Source: an uncultured Bacilli bacterium (GTDB lineage: Bacteria > Bacillota_I > Bacilli_A > RF39 > UBA660). From it: DNA of 15,707 nt. The stretch spans positions 1 to 15,707 of the forward strand of contig CAKPAL010000016.1 in the NCBI GenBank assembly GCA_934132925.1, given 5' to 3'. The notes under the pieces were generated by a model. The model was not told the origin of the DNA. It was given only the letters and a program-made list of their open reading frames with translations, and did no database searches. This document shows positions 5,130 to 13,367 of the stretch, one piece after another. A program made the position numbers and the translations under genes. Numbering within the stretch: position 1 is the first letter of the stretch; each line of letters begins with the position of its first letter.

Positions 5130-6065
5130 ATGTTGGAAGGTTATAAAGATGGACAACCTATATTTTATAATATAACTACAAATGCTATTTTGAATAATAA
5201 AATATCGCATGCATATATTTTTGATTCTAATGGCAATCCTTTGGTTATGGAAATGGTTATGTCTTTTGTAAAACAAATTATATGTATGGACATAAAACAA
5301 GATGATATGAAAGAAAATATTTGTAGAAGAGTTGATGATGGTAATTATATTGATGTTAAAATTATTAGACCTGATGGTATGTGGATAAAAAAAGATCAAT
5401 TATTAGATTTACAAAATGAGTTTAATAATAGGGCATTTGAAGGTGAAAAAAAAGTATATATTATTAAATCGGCAGAAAAAATGAATGTTCAAACTGCTAA
5501 TTCTATATTAAAGTTTTTGGAAGAACCAATAGATGATATTGTTGCTATTTTAATTACTGATAATATTAATTTACTTCTTCCTACTATTGTATCTAGGTGC
5601 CAAGTTATTAAACTAAATAAAAAACAATATTCTTCTGATATTTTTGATTATTTGTCTGATTTAATTGAAATTAATGATGTTAGTGATATGTCAAATGAAA
5701 TTGAAAAGGAAATGGTAGATAATATTATTCAGTTTATAAAATATATAGAATATTATAATTTGAGTACCTTAATTTATACTAAAAAGTTATGGCATAAAAA
5801 TTTTAAAGAAAGAAATGAATGTTATATTGCATTTGATTTGATGATTAAGTTTTATTATGATGTTTTAAGATATAAATTGGATTTAAAACCTTTACTTTTT
5901 TCTGATTTTATTGAAATTATTAAAGATATTTCTAATAATAATGATATTACTAAAATATATAATAAAATTAGTTTTTTAGATAGTACGATGTATAATATTA
6001 AGTATAATTTGAATATTAATTTACTTATTGATAAATTGATTATAGATATGTGTGGTGATAATTAA
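5130..6065 (+). CDS. holB: DNA polymerase III subunit delta'
   Basis: This 311-residue clamp-loader AAA+ relative resembles DnaX but has lost the ATP site. The position of Walker A (about 32-40) reads DSNGNPLVM with no GKT, and Walker B is degenerate (VYIIKSAEKMN, 109-119). The SRC motif is kept (155-157), as expected for delta', which donates an arginine finger to the neighbouring subunit. The region QTANSILKFLEEP is typical of the family. The zinc-finger cysteines of DnaX are absent. The RBS GAGGGGTG overlaps the bofA stop, and the holB stop overlaps the ricT start (TAATG). In B. subtilis holB lies just upstream of yaaT (ricT), which supports the call. tmk, often upstream of holB, is absent here. 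Confidence 0.9.
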   Translation: MLEGYKDGQPIFYNITTNAILNNKISHAYIFDSNGNPLVMEMVMSFVKQIICMDIKQDDMKENICRRVDDGNYIDVKIIRPDGMWIKKDQLLDLQNEFNNRAFEGEKKVYIIKSAEKMNVQTANSILKFLEEPIDDIVAILITDNINLLLPTIVSRCQVIKLNKKQYSSDIFDYLSDLIEINDVSDMSNEIEKEMVDNIIQFIKYIEYYNLSTLIYTKKLWHKNFKERNECYIAFDLMIKFYYDVLRYKLDLKPLLFSDFIEIIKDISNNNDITKIYNKISFLDSTMYNIKYNLNINLLIDKLIIDMCGDN

Positions 6066-6841
6066 TGGAAATAGTTGGTGTAAGATTTAATGATGATGGA
6101 AAAGTTTATTATTTTAATTCTAATGGTTTAAGTTTAAAGATAAATCTTACTGTTATTGTTAATACTGAAAAAGGTATTAGGTTTGGTAAGATAGTAGATA
6201 TTAAGGAAAGTGATAATGTTGATTCTTTATTTAATGTAATTAGAATTGCTTCAAAAAAGGACTTTCAGCAACATTTAAGAAATATACAGGATGAAAAAGT
6301 TGCTCTTGCTAAATGTAGAGAGCTTGTAACTAAAGAGGGTTTAAAGATGACTGTGATTGATGCTACTTATAATTTTGATAAGAGTCAATTAGTATTTAGA
6401 TTTTTAGCTGATGAGAGAATAGATTTTAGAAAGTTAGCTAAAGATTTGGGTTCTATATTAAAAACAAGAATTGAACTTAGGCAAATTGGAGTAAGAGATA
6501 AGGCAAAAGATATTGGAGGTATTGGTCCTTGTGGCAGAATATTATGTTGTACGTCTTTTTTAACTAATTTTAATACTGTCTCAATTAATATGGCTAAAAT
6601 ACAGGGACTGGCTTTAAATCCTACTAAAATTAATGGTGTTTGTGGTAGATTGCTTTGTTGTTTAAATTATGAAAATGAACAATATAGTGAGGCAAGGAAA
6701 AGTGTTCCTGAAGTTGGTAAAAGAGTTAAGTTTAATGATAGTGAAGGGAAAGTTATTTCTTCAGAACCTTTAGCGGGCAAATATAAATTACTAGTGGGTA
6801 ATGAAGTTGTAAATGTTGATGTAAATGATAGTAAAAAATAG
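6065..6841 (+). CDS. ricT: PSP1-domain protein RicT (YaaT)
   Basis: This 258-residue protein has the PSP1 C-terminal domain. Two cysteine clusters stand out: GPCGRILCC (C156, C161, C162) and GVCGRLLCC (C193, C198, C199). In B. subtilis RicT forms the Y-complex with RicA and RicF, carries Fe-S clusters through these cysteines, directs RNase Y to particular mRNAs, and affects sporulation, competence and biofilm. The N-terminal part (about 1-90) is a beta-rich region with IGKI-like repeats. The start codon overlaps the holB stop by one base, so translation is probably coupled. The 3' end overlaps trmN6 by 17 bases. Neighbours holB and trmN6 are as in B. subtilis, except that yabA is missing between ricT and trmN6. 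Confidence 0.93.
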   Translation: MEIVGVRFNDDGKVYYFNSNGLSLKINLTVIVNTEKGIRFGKIVDIKESDNVDSLFNVIRIASKKDFQQHLRNIQDEKVALAKCRELVTKEGLKMTVIDATYNFDKSQLVFRFLADERIDFRKLAKDLGSILKTRIELRQIGVRDKAKDIGGIGPCGRILCCTSFLTNFNTVSINMAKIQGLALNPTKINGVCGRLLCCLNYENEQYSEARKSVPEVGKRVKFNDSEGKVISSEPLAGKYKLLVGNEVVNVDVNDSKK

Positions 6842-7565
6842 ATTGCTTAATTTTAAAAATATGTATATTTATCAGGATACTGATTATTTTAAGATGTCTT
6901 TAGACTCTTTGCTTTTGGCTAATTTTGTTACTCTTAATTTAAGAGACAAAAATATTTTAGATATTGCCACCGGTAATGCTCCTATTCCAATGTTGCTTAC
7001 TTATAAGACTAAGGCTAAGATATATGGTATTGAAATTCAAAAAGAAATATATGATTTAGGTGTTAAATCTATTATTCAAAATAGTATGGACAAGCAAATT
7101 GAAATTATAAATGAAGATGCTAAAAATGCCTGTAATTTATTTAGTGATGATTATTTTGATGTAATTACTTGCAATCCTCCATATTTTAGTACTAGTAATG
7201 AATTATTTGAAAATGATAATTTAATTAAGGCTACTGCTAGACATGAAAAATTTTTAAATATTAATGATGTATTTGTTATATCAAAAAGATTGCTTAAAAC
7301 TAATGGTAGACTTGCTATTGTTCATAGAACAGAGAGATTTATAGAAATAGTAGATATGGCTAGAAAATATGGTTTTAGTATTAAAAAAGTAAGATTTGTT
7401 TATCCTAAAATGGGAAAAAATAGTGATCTTGTACTTATTGAATGTACTAAGAATGGTAAAAATGGTTTAAAATTACTTTCTCCATTATTTGTTTATAATG
7501 AAGATGGCCATTATAATAGTGAAATTAAAATGATGTTTGGAGATGATACTAATGATACAAAATAG
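6825..7565 (+). CDS. trmN6: tRNA1(Val) (adenine-37-N6)-methyltransferase family protein
   Basis: This Rossmann-fold SAM-dependent methyltransferase has 246 residues. The SAM-binding motif I is ILDIATGNAPIPML (44-57), an acidic residue follows at the end of beta 2 (YGIEIQ), and the catalytic NPPY motif (117-120) is that of N6-adenine methyltransferases. The N-terminal segment with MSLDSLLLANF matches the YabB/TrmN6 subfamily, which methylates A37 of tRNA-Val in E. coli; the substrate in this organism is inferred. ATG 6825 lies inside the end of ricT (17-base overlap) with no obvious SD, so coupling is likely. A later ATG at 6861 would remove conserved N-terminal sequence. It overlaps rsmI by 14 bases. 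In B. subtilis yabB also lies between ricT and rsmI. Confidence 0.85.
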   Translation: MIVKNRLLNFKNMYIYQDTDYFKMSLDSLLLANFVTLNLRDKNILDIATGNAPIPMLLTYKTKAKIYGIEIQKEIYDLGVKSIIQNSMDKQIEIINEDAKNACNLFSDDYFDVITCNPPYFSTSNELFENDNLIKATARHEKFLNINDVFVISKRLLKTNGRLAIVHRTERFIEIVDMARKYGFSIKKVRFVYPKMGKNSDLVLIECTKNGKNGLKLLSPLFVYNEDGHYNSEIKMMFGDDTNDTK

Positions 7566-8391
7566 TTATAATGATACTCCTACTTTATATTTGATACCTA
7601 CTCCTATTGGTAATTTGGAAGATATTACTTATAGAGCAGTTAAAGCATTAGAAGAAGTAGATGTAATTTTTTCTGAAGATACGAGAGTAACTCTTAATTT
7701 ACTTAATAATTTTGGTATTAAAAATAAATTGATTTCTTTACATGAGCATAATGAAGATGTTGTTAAAACACAGGTTCTTGAATATTTAAAAAATGGTAGT
7801 TCTGTTGGATTAGTTACTGATAGGGGCACTCCTATTATTAGTGATCCTGGGTATAAGACAGTGAAATATGTTAGTGATAATGGTTATAATGTTGTTGCTT
7901 TACCTGGAGCAACGGCTTTTGCTTGTGCTCTTATTACTTCTGGTATTTCTCCACAACCTTTTTTATTTTATGGTTTTTTGAATAGTAAGGATTCTAGAAA
8001 GAGAGAGAAATTGGAATTACTTAGAGAAAATGAATATACGATGATTTTTTATGAGGCTCCTCATAGGATTATTAAAACTTTAAATATGATGCTTGAAGTC
8101 TTTGGTAATAGGGAGATAAGTATTTCTAGGGAAATTACTAAAAAATTTGAGTCTATTTATCGTGGTAAGTTAGAAAATGTTATTAAAGTAGTTCCTGAAA
8201 AAGGGGAATTTGTTATTGTTGTTGAAGGTAATAAGTTAAGCAATATCGATTTTAATTTATCAATAAAGGAAGCAGTTGATTTATATATTAAAAATGGTTT
8301 TGATGTTATGACATCAATTAAAAAGGTTGCTAAAGATAGAAAAATACCTAAAAATGAAGTATATAAAGAATATCATGGAAAGGATGATTAA
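7552..8391 (+). CDS. rsmI: 16S rRNA (cytidine-1402-2'-O)-methyltransferase RsmI
   Basis: A 279-residue tetrapyrrole-methylase-fold enzyme. RsmI methylates the 2'-OH of C1402 in the 16S rRNA P-site region; RsmH adds the base methyl group. Seen motifs are LYLIPTPIGNLEDIT (12-26), SEDTR (41-45), the glycine-rich LVTDRGTPIISDPG (87-100), LPGATAF, and FYEAPHR. The usual SDAGTP appears here as TDRGTP, an Ala-to-Arg change in the loop that deserves note but not doubt. A C-terminal helical domain is present. ATG 7552 is chosen because GGAG (7539-7542) lies nine bases before it; an in-frame TTG at 7537 overlaps that SD. The start lies inside trmN6, consistent with coupling. yazA, which sits between yabB and yabC in B. 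subtilis, is absent. Confidence 0.95.
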   Translation: MIQNSYNDTPTLYLIPTPIGNLEDITYRAVKALEEVDVIFSEDTRVTLNLLNNFGIKNKLISLHEHNEDVVKTQVLEYLKNGSSVGLVTDRGTPIISDPGYKTVKYVSDNGYNVVALPGATAFACALITSGISPQPFLFYGFLNSKDSRKREKLELLRENEYTMIFYEAPHRIIKTLNMMLEVFGNREISISREITKKFESIYRGKLENVIKVVPEKGEFVIVVEGNKLSNIDFNLSIKEAVDLYIKNGFDVMTSIKKVAKDRKIPKNEVYKEYHGKDD

Positions 8392-8393
8392 TA

Positions 8394-8972
8394 ATGAAAT
8401 TAGTTGTTGGTCTTGGTAATCCAGGTAAGGAATATATAAATACAAGGCATAATGTAGGTTTTGATATTGTTGATATATTTGCTGAAAAATATAATTGTTT
8501 TTTTAAAAAAGAGGATAAGTTTAATGCTGACATTTTTGATATTAATATTAATGGTATTAAGGTTATTGTGGCTAAGCCTCTTACTTATATGAATTTATCA
8601 GGGGAAGCTGTAGGTAAAATAGCTAGTTTTTATAATATTGATTCAAAAGATATTCTTGTTATTCATGATGATATGGATATGGTTTTAGGTAAAATAAGGG
8701 TTGTTTATGATAGTTCTAGTGGTGGACATAATGGAATTAAGAGTATAACTAATTCTCTTGGAACTAGTGAGTATACAAGACTTAAGGTTGGTATTGGTAG
8801 TAGTGAAAAGAATAATGATGTTGTTTCTTTTGTTCTTGGTAGATTTGATAAAGAACAAAAAATGTTATTAGATAATGTTTATAAAAAGGTAGATAATTTA
8901 GTTGAGGATTTTGTTAATTATGACATTAATAAACTAAAGCAAATTTATAATAGTATGAATAATAATTGTTAA
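8394..8972 (+). CDS. pth: Peptidyl-tRNA hydrolase
   Basis: A 192-residue enzyme of normal length that frees tRNA from peptidyl-tRNAs dropped by the ribosome. All family catalytic residues are visible at the expected places: N9 in GLGNPG, catalytic H19 in TRHNVGFD, N67 in YMNLSG, D92/D93 in HDDMDM, and N113 in GGHNGIKSI. It follows rsmI by two bases, and the RBS AAGGA lies at 8380-8384. In B. subtilis pth (spoVC) precedes mfd with only small genes between; here pth and mfd are neighbours. It is essential in most bacteria. Confidence 0.97.
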   Translation: MKLVVGLGNPGKEYINTRHNVGFDIVDIFAEKYNCFFKKEDKFNADIFDININGIKVIVAKPLTYMNLSGEAVGKIASFYNIDSKDILVIHDDMDMVLGKIRVVYDSSSGGHNGIKSITNSLGTSEYTRLKVGIGSSEKNNDVVSFVLGRFDKEQKMLLDNVYKKVDNLVEDFVNYDINKLKQIYNSMNNNC

Positions 8973-8975
8973 TTT

Positions 8976-8999
8976 GATACATAATTATATGTATCTTTT
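8976..8999 (+). terminator. Possible weak terminator between pth and mfd
   Basis: GATACATA (8976-8983) pairs with TATGTATC (8988-8995) around an ATTA loop, followed by TTTT. The stem is AT-rich and the T run short, and no clear promoter separates it from mfd, so it may only attenuate readthrough. Confidence 0.4.
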
Positions 9000-9022
9000 G
9001 ATCTTGGTAAAGGAGGTGTTTT

Positions 9023-12000
9023 ATGGGATTTTTTGATAGTCTATTTAGTATAAATGAAAATGGTAGTTTTTCTGTTTCTGGTTTGAATAAAGAACTTAAT
9101 TCTATATATATTAATGAGTATTTTGTGAATAATAGCAAGGGAGTTCTTGTTGTTTGTAATTCTTTATATGAGGCTAATGATATTTATAATAGACTTATTA
9201 ATTATAATAATAGAGTTTTATTTTTTCCAATGGATGATTTTATTACTAGTGAGATAACTAAAATTAGTTCAGAGTTTATGATAGAAAGAATTAGTACTTT
9301 GAATAAACTTGTTTTTGAAGATAATTATATTGTTGTAACTAATTTGATGGGTGTTTTAAGATACTTACCTTTAAGTAACTTATATAAAAATAAAATTATT
9401 GATTTAAAGAAAAATGAAGATATTGATAGAGATGATTTTATTAGTAAATTAACTGATTTAGGTTATGAGAGAGTTCCTATTGTTAGTAAAACTGGTGAAA
9501 TGGCTATTAGGGGTTATGTTGTTGATATATTTCCTGTTGAATATAATGAACCTATTAGAATTGAGTTTTGGGGAGATACTATTGATAGTATCAAATATTT
9601 TGATTTAGATAGTCAGATATCTAATAAAGAAGTGGATAATATTTGTATTTTTCCTTATACGGAGTTTTTGTTATCAAATGAAATAGGTGATAATATTGTT
9701 AAAAAGCAAAAATTCTTACCTAATTATTCTGATAGTGTAGATGGTATATGGAACTATATGAAGGATTGTACGATATTTTATTATGATTATAATCAAATTA
9801 AGGCTAGTTATCCTTTACTTAGAGAAAGTATTTTAGAATATAATGATGAAGTAAAAAGTGATATCACAACAAATTATATGTGGGATATTAATGATATAAC
9901 AGGAAAAAATAATGTTTATATTTTAGATATTGATAATTTAATAGATATGAATATTAAAAATATTAAATATGTATCACATTCTATAGATAATTATGGTGGT
10001 AATTTTGAAAAAATTAAGATTGATTTATTTAAATATATTAAAGAAGGAAAAACAGTTATTTTTTGTATTGATGATAGAAATGTTGTTAGAAGAATTATTA
10101 CTTATTTAGAACTTCAAGATGATGTTATATTTACTGATGAAAATAATATTATCAAAAATAGAATTAATTTCATTGATAAATATATATATGGTGGCTTTAT
10201 TTATAATAATTATGTTGTTATTTCCTCTAATGATTTATTTGGTAGGATAGAAGAAAAAAAGAAGATTAAAAATAAGTATAAAGTTGGTAATAAAATAGGT
10301 AATATTAATAATTTAGAGAAGGGTGATTTGATAGTTCATATTGATCATGGTATTGGTAAGTATGATCAAATATGTACTTTAGTAAAGAACGGATTAAAAA
10401 AGGATTATATTAAACTTCTTTATGCAGATGATGATGTTTTGTATTTACCAGTAGAAAAAATTGATAAAATTACTAAATTTAATGGAAAAGAGGGTGCTTT
10501 TCTTAAACTTGATAAACTTGGTAGTGATTCTTGGAGCAAGAGAAAAGCTAGAGTTAGAAAAAAATTAGAGAGTATAGCTGCTGATTTGATTAAAGTTTCT
10601 ATTGAAAGAGAAACTTCTTTAGGATATGCTTTTTCTAAAGATGATGAAAATCAAATTATGTTTGAGAGTAAGTTTAAATATGAACCTACAGCGGATCAAC
10701 TTAGAGCTATTAGTATTATTAAGACAGAGATGGAAAAGGCTAAGCCGATGGATGTTCTTTTATGTGGAGATGTTGGATATGGTAAAACAGAAGTGGCTTT
10801 TAGAGCAATTTTTAAGGCTGTTAATGATGGTAAACAAGCTCTTTATCTTTGTCCTACTACGATTCTTTCTAGTCAACAGTATAAATCTGCTATTGAGAGA
10901 TTTGCGGATTTTCCTATTAATATTGCTCTTTTAAATAGATTTACTTCGGTTAGAGAACAAACTATTATACTTAAAAAGTTAAAAGAAGGTAAGATTGATA
11001 TTTTATTTGGGACACATAAGGTTCTTAATGATAAAATTGATTTTAAAGATTTGGGATTGCTTGTTATTGATGAAGAGCAGAGATTTGGTGTTGTTCATAA
11101 GGAAAAGATTAAGAAATATAAAAGTTCTGTTGATGTTCTTACTTTGTCTGCTACGCCAATTCCAAGAACTTTACAAATGTCAATGTCTGGTATTAGAGGT
11201 CTTGCGCTTATTGAAACACCTCCGGAAAAAAGAAAACCTATACAAACTTATGTTATTCCAGAAAATAAGAATATTATTAAGGATGCTATATATAAGGAAC
11301 TATCTAGAGATGGGCAGGTATTTATTTTATTTAATGATATTGATAAATTGGATAGTAAATTAGAAGAAATTCATAAGCTTGTTCCTGAAGCGAATATAAG
11401 ATGTGCTCATGGTAGAATGACTAAAGATCATTTGGAAAATATTATGATTGATTTTATTAATCATGAGTTTGATATTTTGTTATGTACTACTATTATAGAA
11501 ACTGGTATTGATATTCCTAATGTTAATACTTTGATTATTCTTGATGCTGATCATTTTGGTTTATCACAGTTATATCAGATTAGAGGTAGAATTGGTAGAA
11601 GCGATAGAATTGGTTATGCTTATATGATGTATAGTAATAGAAAAGAACTTAATGATTTGGCAGTTAAAAGACTTAATACAATAAAAGAGTTTACTGAACT
11701 TGGTAGTGGTTTTAAAATTGCTATGAGGGACTTATCTATTCGTGGGGCTGGAGATATACTTGGTAGTGAGCAATCTGGTTTTATCGATAGTATTGGTATT
11801 GATTTGTATCTTAAAATGCTTAAGGAAGAAGTTGACAAATTGAAGGGTGTTTCTGTGGAAGAAAAAGAGGATGTTTCTAATAAACCTTTGATAGAAGTTG
11901 ATACTCATATTTCTGATGATTATGTTCCTGATGACGAGATTAAGATAGAAATACATAAGATTATTAATAATATTAATTCTTTGGAAGATATTGATAAAAT

Positions 12001-12334
12001 TAAAGAAGTGCTTGAAAATAGATTTGGTAAAGTAACTGATGAAATGGTTATTTATATGCATGAAGAATGGTTTGAGAAACAGGCTAAGTCTCTTAATATT
12101 ACTAAGAGTGTTCAAAATAAGAATTATGTTGAGATTGTTATTCCAAAGGATATTTCTTCTAAAATTGATGGTGAGATGTTATTTTTTACAGCTTATGATA
12201 TTTGTAAATACTTTAGATTTTCATATATAGATAATGAGATACATATTATTTTGGATATTGCTAAGTTAGATAAACATTTTATATTTTATTTTAATGAATT
12301 GTTAGAAAAGATTATTGTTGATATTAAAAATTAG
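9023..12334 (+). CDS. mfd: Transcription-repair coupling factor Mfd
   Basis: A 1103-residue protein, slightly shorter than the B. subtilis form (about 1177). Mfd removes RNA polymerase stalled at DNA damage and recruits UvrA. Parts in order are the UvrB-like N-terminal module (to about 330, with RGYVVDIFPV and RIEFWGDTIDSI), a linker, the CarD-like RNA-polymerase interaction domain (about 430-490, GDLIVHIDHGIGKYDQ), the RecG-like translocase with Walker A GDVGYGKTE (about 582-590), and DEEQ (683-686). TPIPRTLQMS, the TTIIETGIDIPN and QIRGRIGRS motifs, and a C-terminal domain that masks the UvrA site follow. The RBS AAAGGAGGTG (9009-9018) is nearly a perfect anti-SD match, so translation is strong. 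The TAG stop falls inside the left arm of the downstream terminator. Confidence 0.98.
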   Translation: MGFFDSLFSINENGSFSVSGLNKELNSIYINEYFVNNSKGVLVVCNSLYEANDIYNRLINYNNRVLFFPMDDFITSEITKISSEFMIERISTLNKLVFEDNYIVVTNLMGVLRYLPLSNLYKNKIIDLKKNEDIDRDDFISKLTDLGYERVPIVSKTGEMAIRGYVVDIFPVEYNEPIRIEFWGDTIDSIKYFDLDSQISNKEVDNICIFPYTEFLLSNEIGDNIVKKQKFLPNYSDSVDGIWNYMKDCTIFYYDYNQIKASYPLLRESILEYNDEVKSDITTNYMWDINDITGKNNVYILDIDNLIDMNIKNIKYVSHSIDNYGGNFEKIKIDLFKYIKEGKTVIFCIDDRNVVRRIITYLELQDDVIFTDENNIIKNRINFIDKYIYGGFIYNNYVVISSNDLFGRIEEKKKIKNKYKVGNKIGNINNLEKGDLIVHIDHGIGKYDQICTLVKNGLKKDYIKLLYADDDVLYLPVEKIDKITKFNGKEGAFLKLDKLGSDSWSKRKARVRKKLESIAADLIKVSIERETSLGYAFSKDDENQIMFESKFKYEPTADQLRAISIIKTEMEKAKPMDVLLCGDVGYGKTEVAFRAIFKAVNDGKQALYLCPTTILSSQQYKSAIERFADFPINIALLNRFTSVREQTIILKKLKEGKIDILFGTHKVLNDKIDFKDLGLLVIDEEQRFGVVHKEKIKKYKSSVDVLTLSATPIPRTLQMSMSGIRGLALIETPPEKRKPIQTYVIPENKNIIKDAIYKELSRDGQVFILFNDIDKLDSKLEEIHKLVPEANIRCAHGRMTKDHLENIMIDFINHEFDILLCTTIIETGIDIPNVNTLIILDADHFGLSQLYQIRGRIGRSDRIGYAYMMYSNRKELNDLAVKRLNTIKEFTELGSGFKIAMRDLSIRGAGDILGSEQSGFIDSIGIDLYLKMLKEEVDKLKGVSVEEKEDVSNKPLIEVDTHISDDYVPDDEIKIEIHKIINNINSLEDIDKIKEVLENRFGKVTDEMVIYMHEEWFEKQAKSLNITKSVQNKNYVEIVIPKDISSKIDGEMLFFTAYDICKYFRFSYIDNEIHIILDIAKLDKHFIFYFNELLEKIIVDIKN

Positions 12335-12357
12335 AGAATTATTTCTTTAATTTTTTT
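12331..12357 (+). terminator. Intrinsic terminator of mfd
   Basis: TTAGAGAA (12331-12338) pairs with TTCTTTAA (12343-12350) with one G-U pair and a 4-base loop, followed by seven T's. It begins at the mfd stop codon and separates mfd from spoVT. Confidence 0.55.
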
Positions 12358-12383
12358 ATTTATTTGTATAATTATTTTTATAT

Positions 12384-12410
12384 TTGACAAAATATAAAAG
12401 AAAGTATAGG
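12384..12410 (+). promoter_or_regulatory. Possible promoter of spoVT
   Basis: A perfect TTGACA (12384-12389) is followed after 15 bp by TATAGG (12405-12410), a poor and tightly spaced -10. In B. subtilis spoVT is transcribed by sigma-G; I do not see a clear sigma-G pair here. Confidence 0.3.
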
Positions 12411-12417
12411 TGACAAA

Positions 12418-12948
12418 ATGAAAAGTACAGGTGTAATTAGAAGAATTGATGAATTAGGAAGAATTGTTATTCCTAAAGAGATTAGAAAGAATCTTAGAAT
12501 TAAAAATGGTGAAAGTTTAGAGATATTTTTAGATGGTGATACTATTTTACTTAAGAAATATTCACAGATAGAAAGTTTAAAAAATGTATCTATTGATTAT
12601 GTTGAGGCTTTTAATCAAATTATTAAGCATAATATTATTGTTACTGATAGGGATAAAGTAATAGCGGTTTCTGGACCTCTAAAGAAGAAATACATTGATA
12701 AAGAAATTAATGATTTTACTGAAAGATCTATTGAAAGAAGAGATAATTTTTTTGAAAAACAGAAGAGAAATTTTCAGATTATTAAAGATGAAGATGAGAT
12801 TGGTTATTATACTTTTTCTTCAATAGTGGATAATGGAGATGCTATAGGAAGTGTTATTCTTATTTCTACTGATACTCCAATTACTGATATTGAAGATAAG
12901 ATGTGTATTATTTTATCTAAATTACTTAGTAAACAATTTTCAAATTAA
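12418..12948 (+). CDS. spoVT: Stage V sporulation protein T (AbrB-family regulator)
   Basis: A 176-residue protein in two parts: an AbrB-type swapped-hairpin DNA-binding domain (1-50, with MKSTGVIRRIDELGRIVIP and EIRKNLRIKNGESLEIF) and a GAF-like C-terminal domain (about 55-176). Length and layout match SpoVT (about 178 residues) and not the short AbrB or Abh proteins, which lack the second domain. In B. subtilis SpoVT tunes sigma-G-dependent genes in the forespore. It lies directly after mfd in both organisms. The RBS AGGTGA (12408-12413) sits four bases before ATG 12418. The ligand of the GAF-like domain is unknown. In non-sporulating relatives this family is sometimes retained as a general regulator, so sporulation is suggested but not proven. 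Confidence 0.93.
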   Translation: MKSTGVIRRIDELGRIVIPKEIRKNLRIKNGESLEIFLDGDTILLKKYSQIESLKNVSIDYVEAFNQIIKHNIIVTDRDKVIAVSGPLKKKYIDKEINDFTERSIERRDNFFEKQKRNFQIIKDEDEIGYYTFSSIVDNGDAIGSVILISTDTPITDIEDKMCIILSKLLSKQFSN

Positions 12949-12990
12949 TATTAAAATATACATTATTTATTTTTGTATGTTTTTTTTATT

Positions 12991-13015
12991 CACTTTAAGC
13001 CTTGGTCTTAAAGTG
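12991..13015 (+). other. Hairpin downstream of spoVT with GCCUUGGUC loop
   Basis: CACTTTAAG (12991-12999) pairs perfectly with CTTAAAGTG (13007-13015) around CCTTGGT. No T run follows, but a T8 run lies on the left side. The loop nearly equals that of the hairpin after gyrA (542-569). It could be the 3'-end structure of the spoVT mRNA. The rest of 12949-13110 shows no gene. Confidence 0.45.
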
Positions 13016-13110
13016 TTACATATAGCCAATTGTTTATTGTCTATATGTAAGATATCAACCATATTTATTATATTTGGGGTAAAAAAATATGTATTAATGT
13101 TAAAATGGGA

Positions 13111-13139
13111 TTGAAATTATTTTTTTATTATGATAAAAT
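13111..13139 (+). promoter_or_regulatory. Promoter of the T-box-dut-metG transcript
   Basis: TTGAAA (13111-13116), a 17-bp spacer and TAAAAT (13134-13139) preceded by TGA, an extended -10. Transcription would start at about 13146, just before the T-box stem I. Confidence 0.7.
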
Positions 13140-13145
13140 ATCTTT

Positions 13146-13354
13146 GTAATGCGAAGAAGGAAAGAGTAATAGTATTATTTTATAGAGAGTCTATGGTTGG
13201 TGGAAATAGATAGAGAGGATTATTATAGATGGTTCCGGAGCTTTTATATCTAATAGGTGTAAACGGTTGTTACGTTATAACTTAATGAGTGTATATTGTA
13301 TAAAGTAAGGTGGTACCGCGGTAATATTCGTCCTTTGGTCTATCTTATTTTTTT
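13146..13354 (+). promoter_or_regulatory. T-box riboswitch, methionine specifier
   Basis: T-box leaders sense uncharged tRNA by pairing a specifier codon with the anticodon and UGGN with the tRNA 3' end. Here stem I has the GGAA/TTCC helix (13159-13162 with 13233-13236) and a TAATA/TATTA helix (13167-13171 with 13221-13225). Between them lies a loop with AUG at 13229-13231 followed by a purine, as expected for a Met specifier. The distal loop GGTTGGTGGAA (13195-13205) is typical. The T-box TGGTACCGCGG lies at 13311-13321; UGGU fits the A discriminator of tRNA-Met. AAGG (13307-13310) can pair with CCTT (13332-13335) to form the antiterminator. No clear competing terminator hairpin is visible before the T7 run at 13348, so control might be translational, with CCTTT pairing the dut SD GGAGG. 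Confidence 0.9.
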
Positions 13355-13367
13355 ATGGAGGTTTATG

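Noticed and set aside
10626..11363. Leucine-rich + strand open frames inside mfd
   Set aside because: They are out-of-frame shadows of mfd with no SD and low-complexity translations.
13296..13367. N-terminal extension of the dut reading frame
   Set aside because: It is the T-box antiterminator region. The strong SD at 13357 and the dUTPase motifs place the start at 13368.
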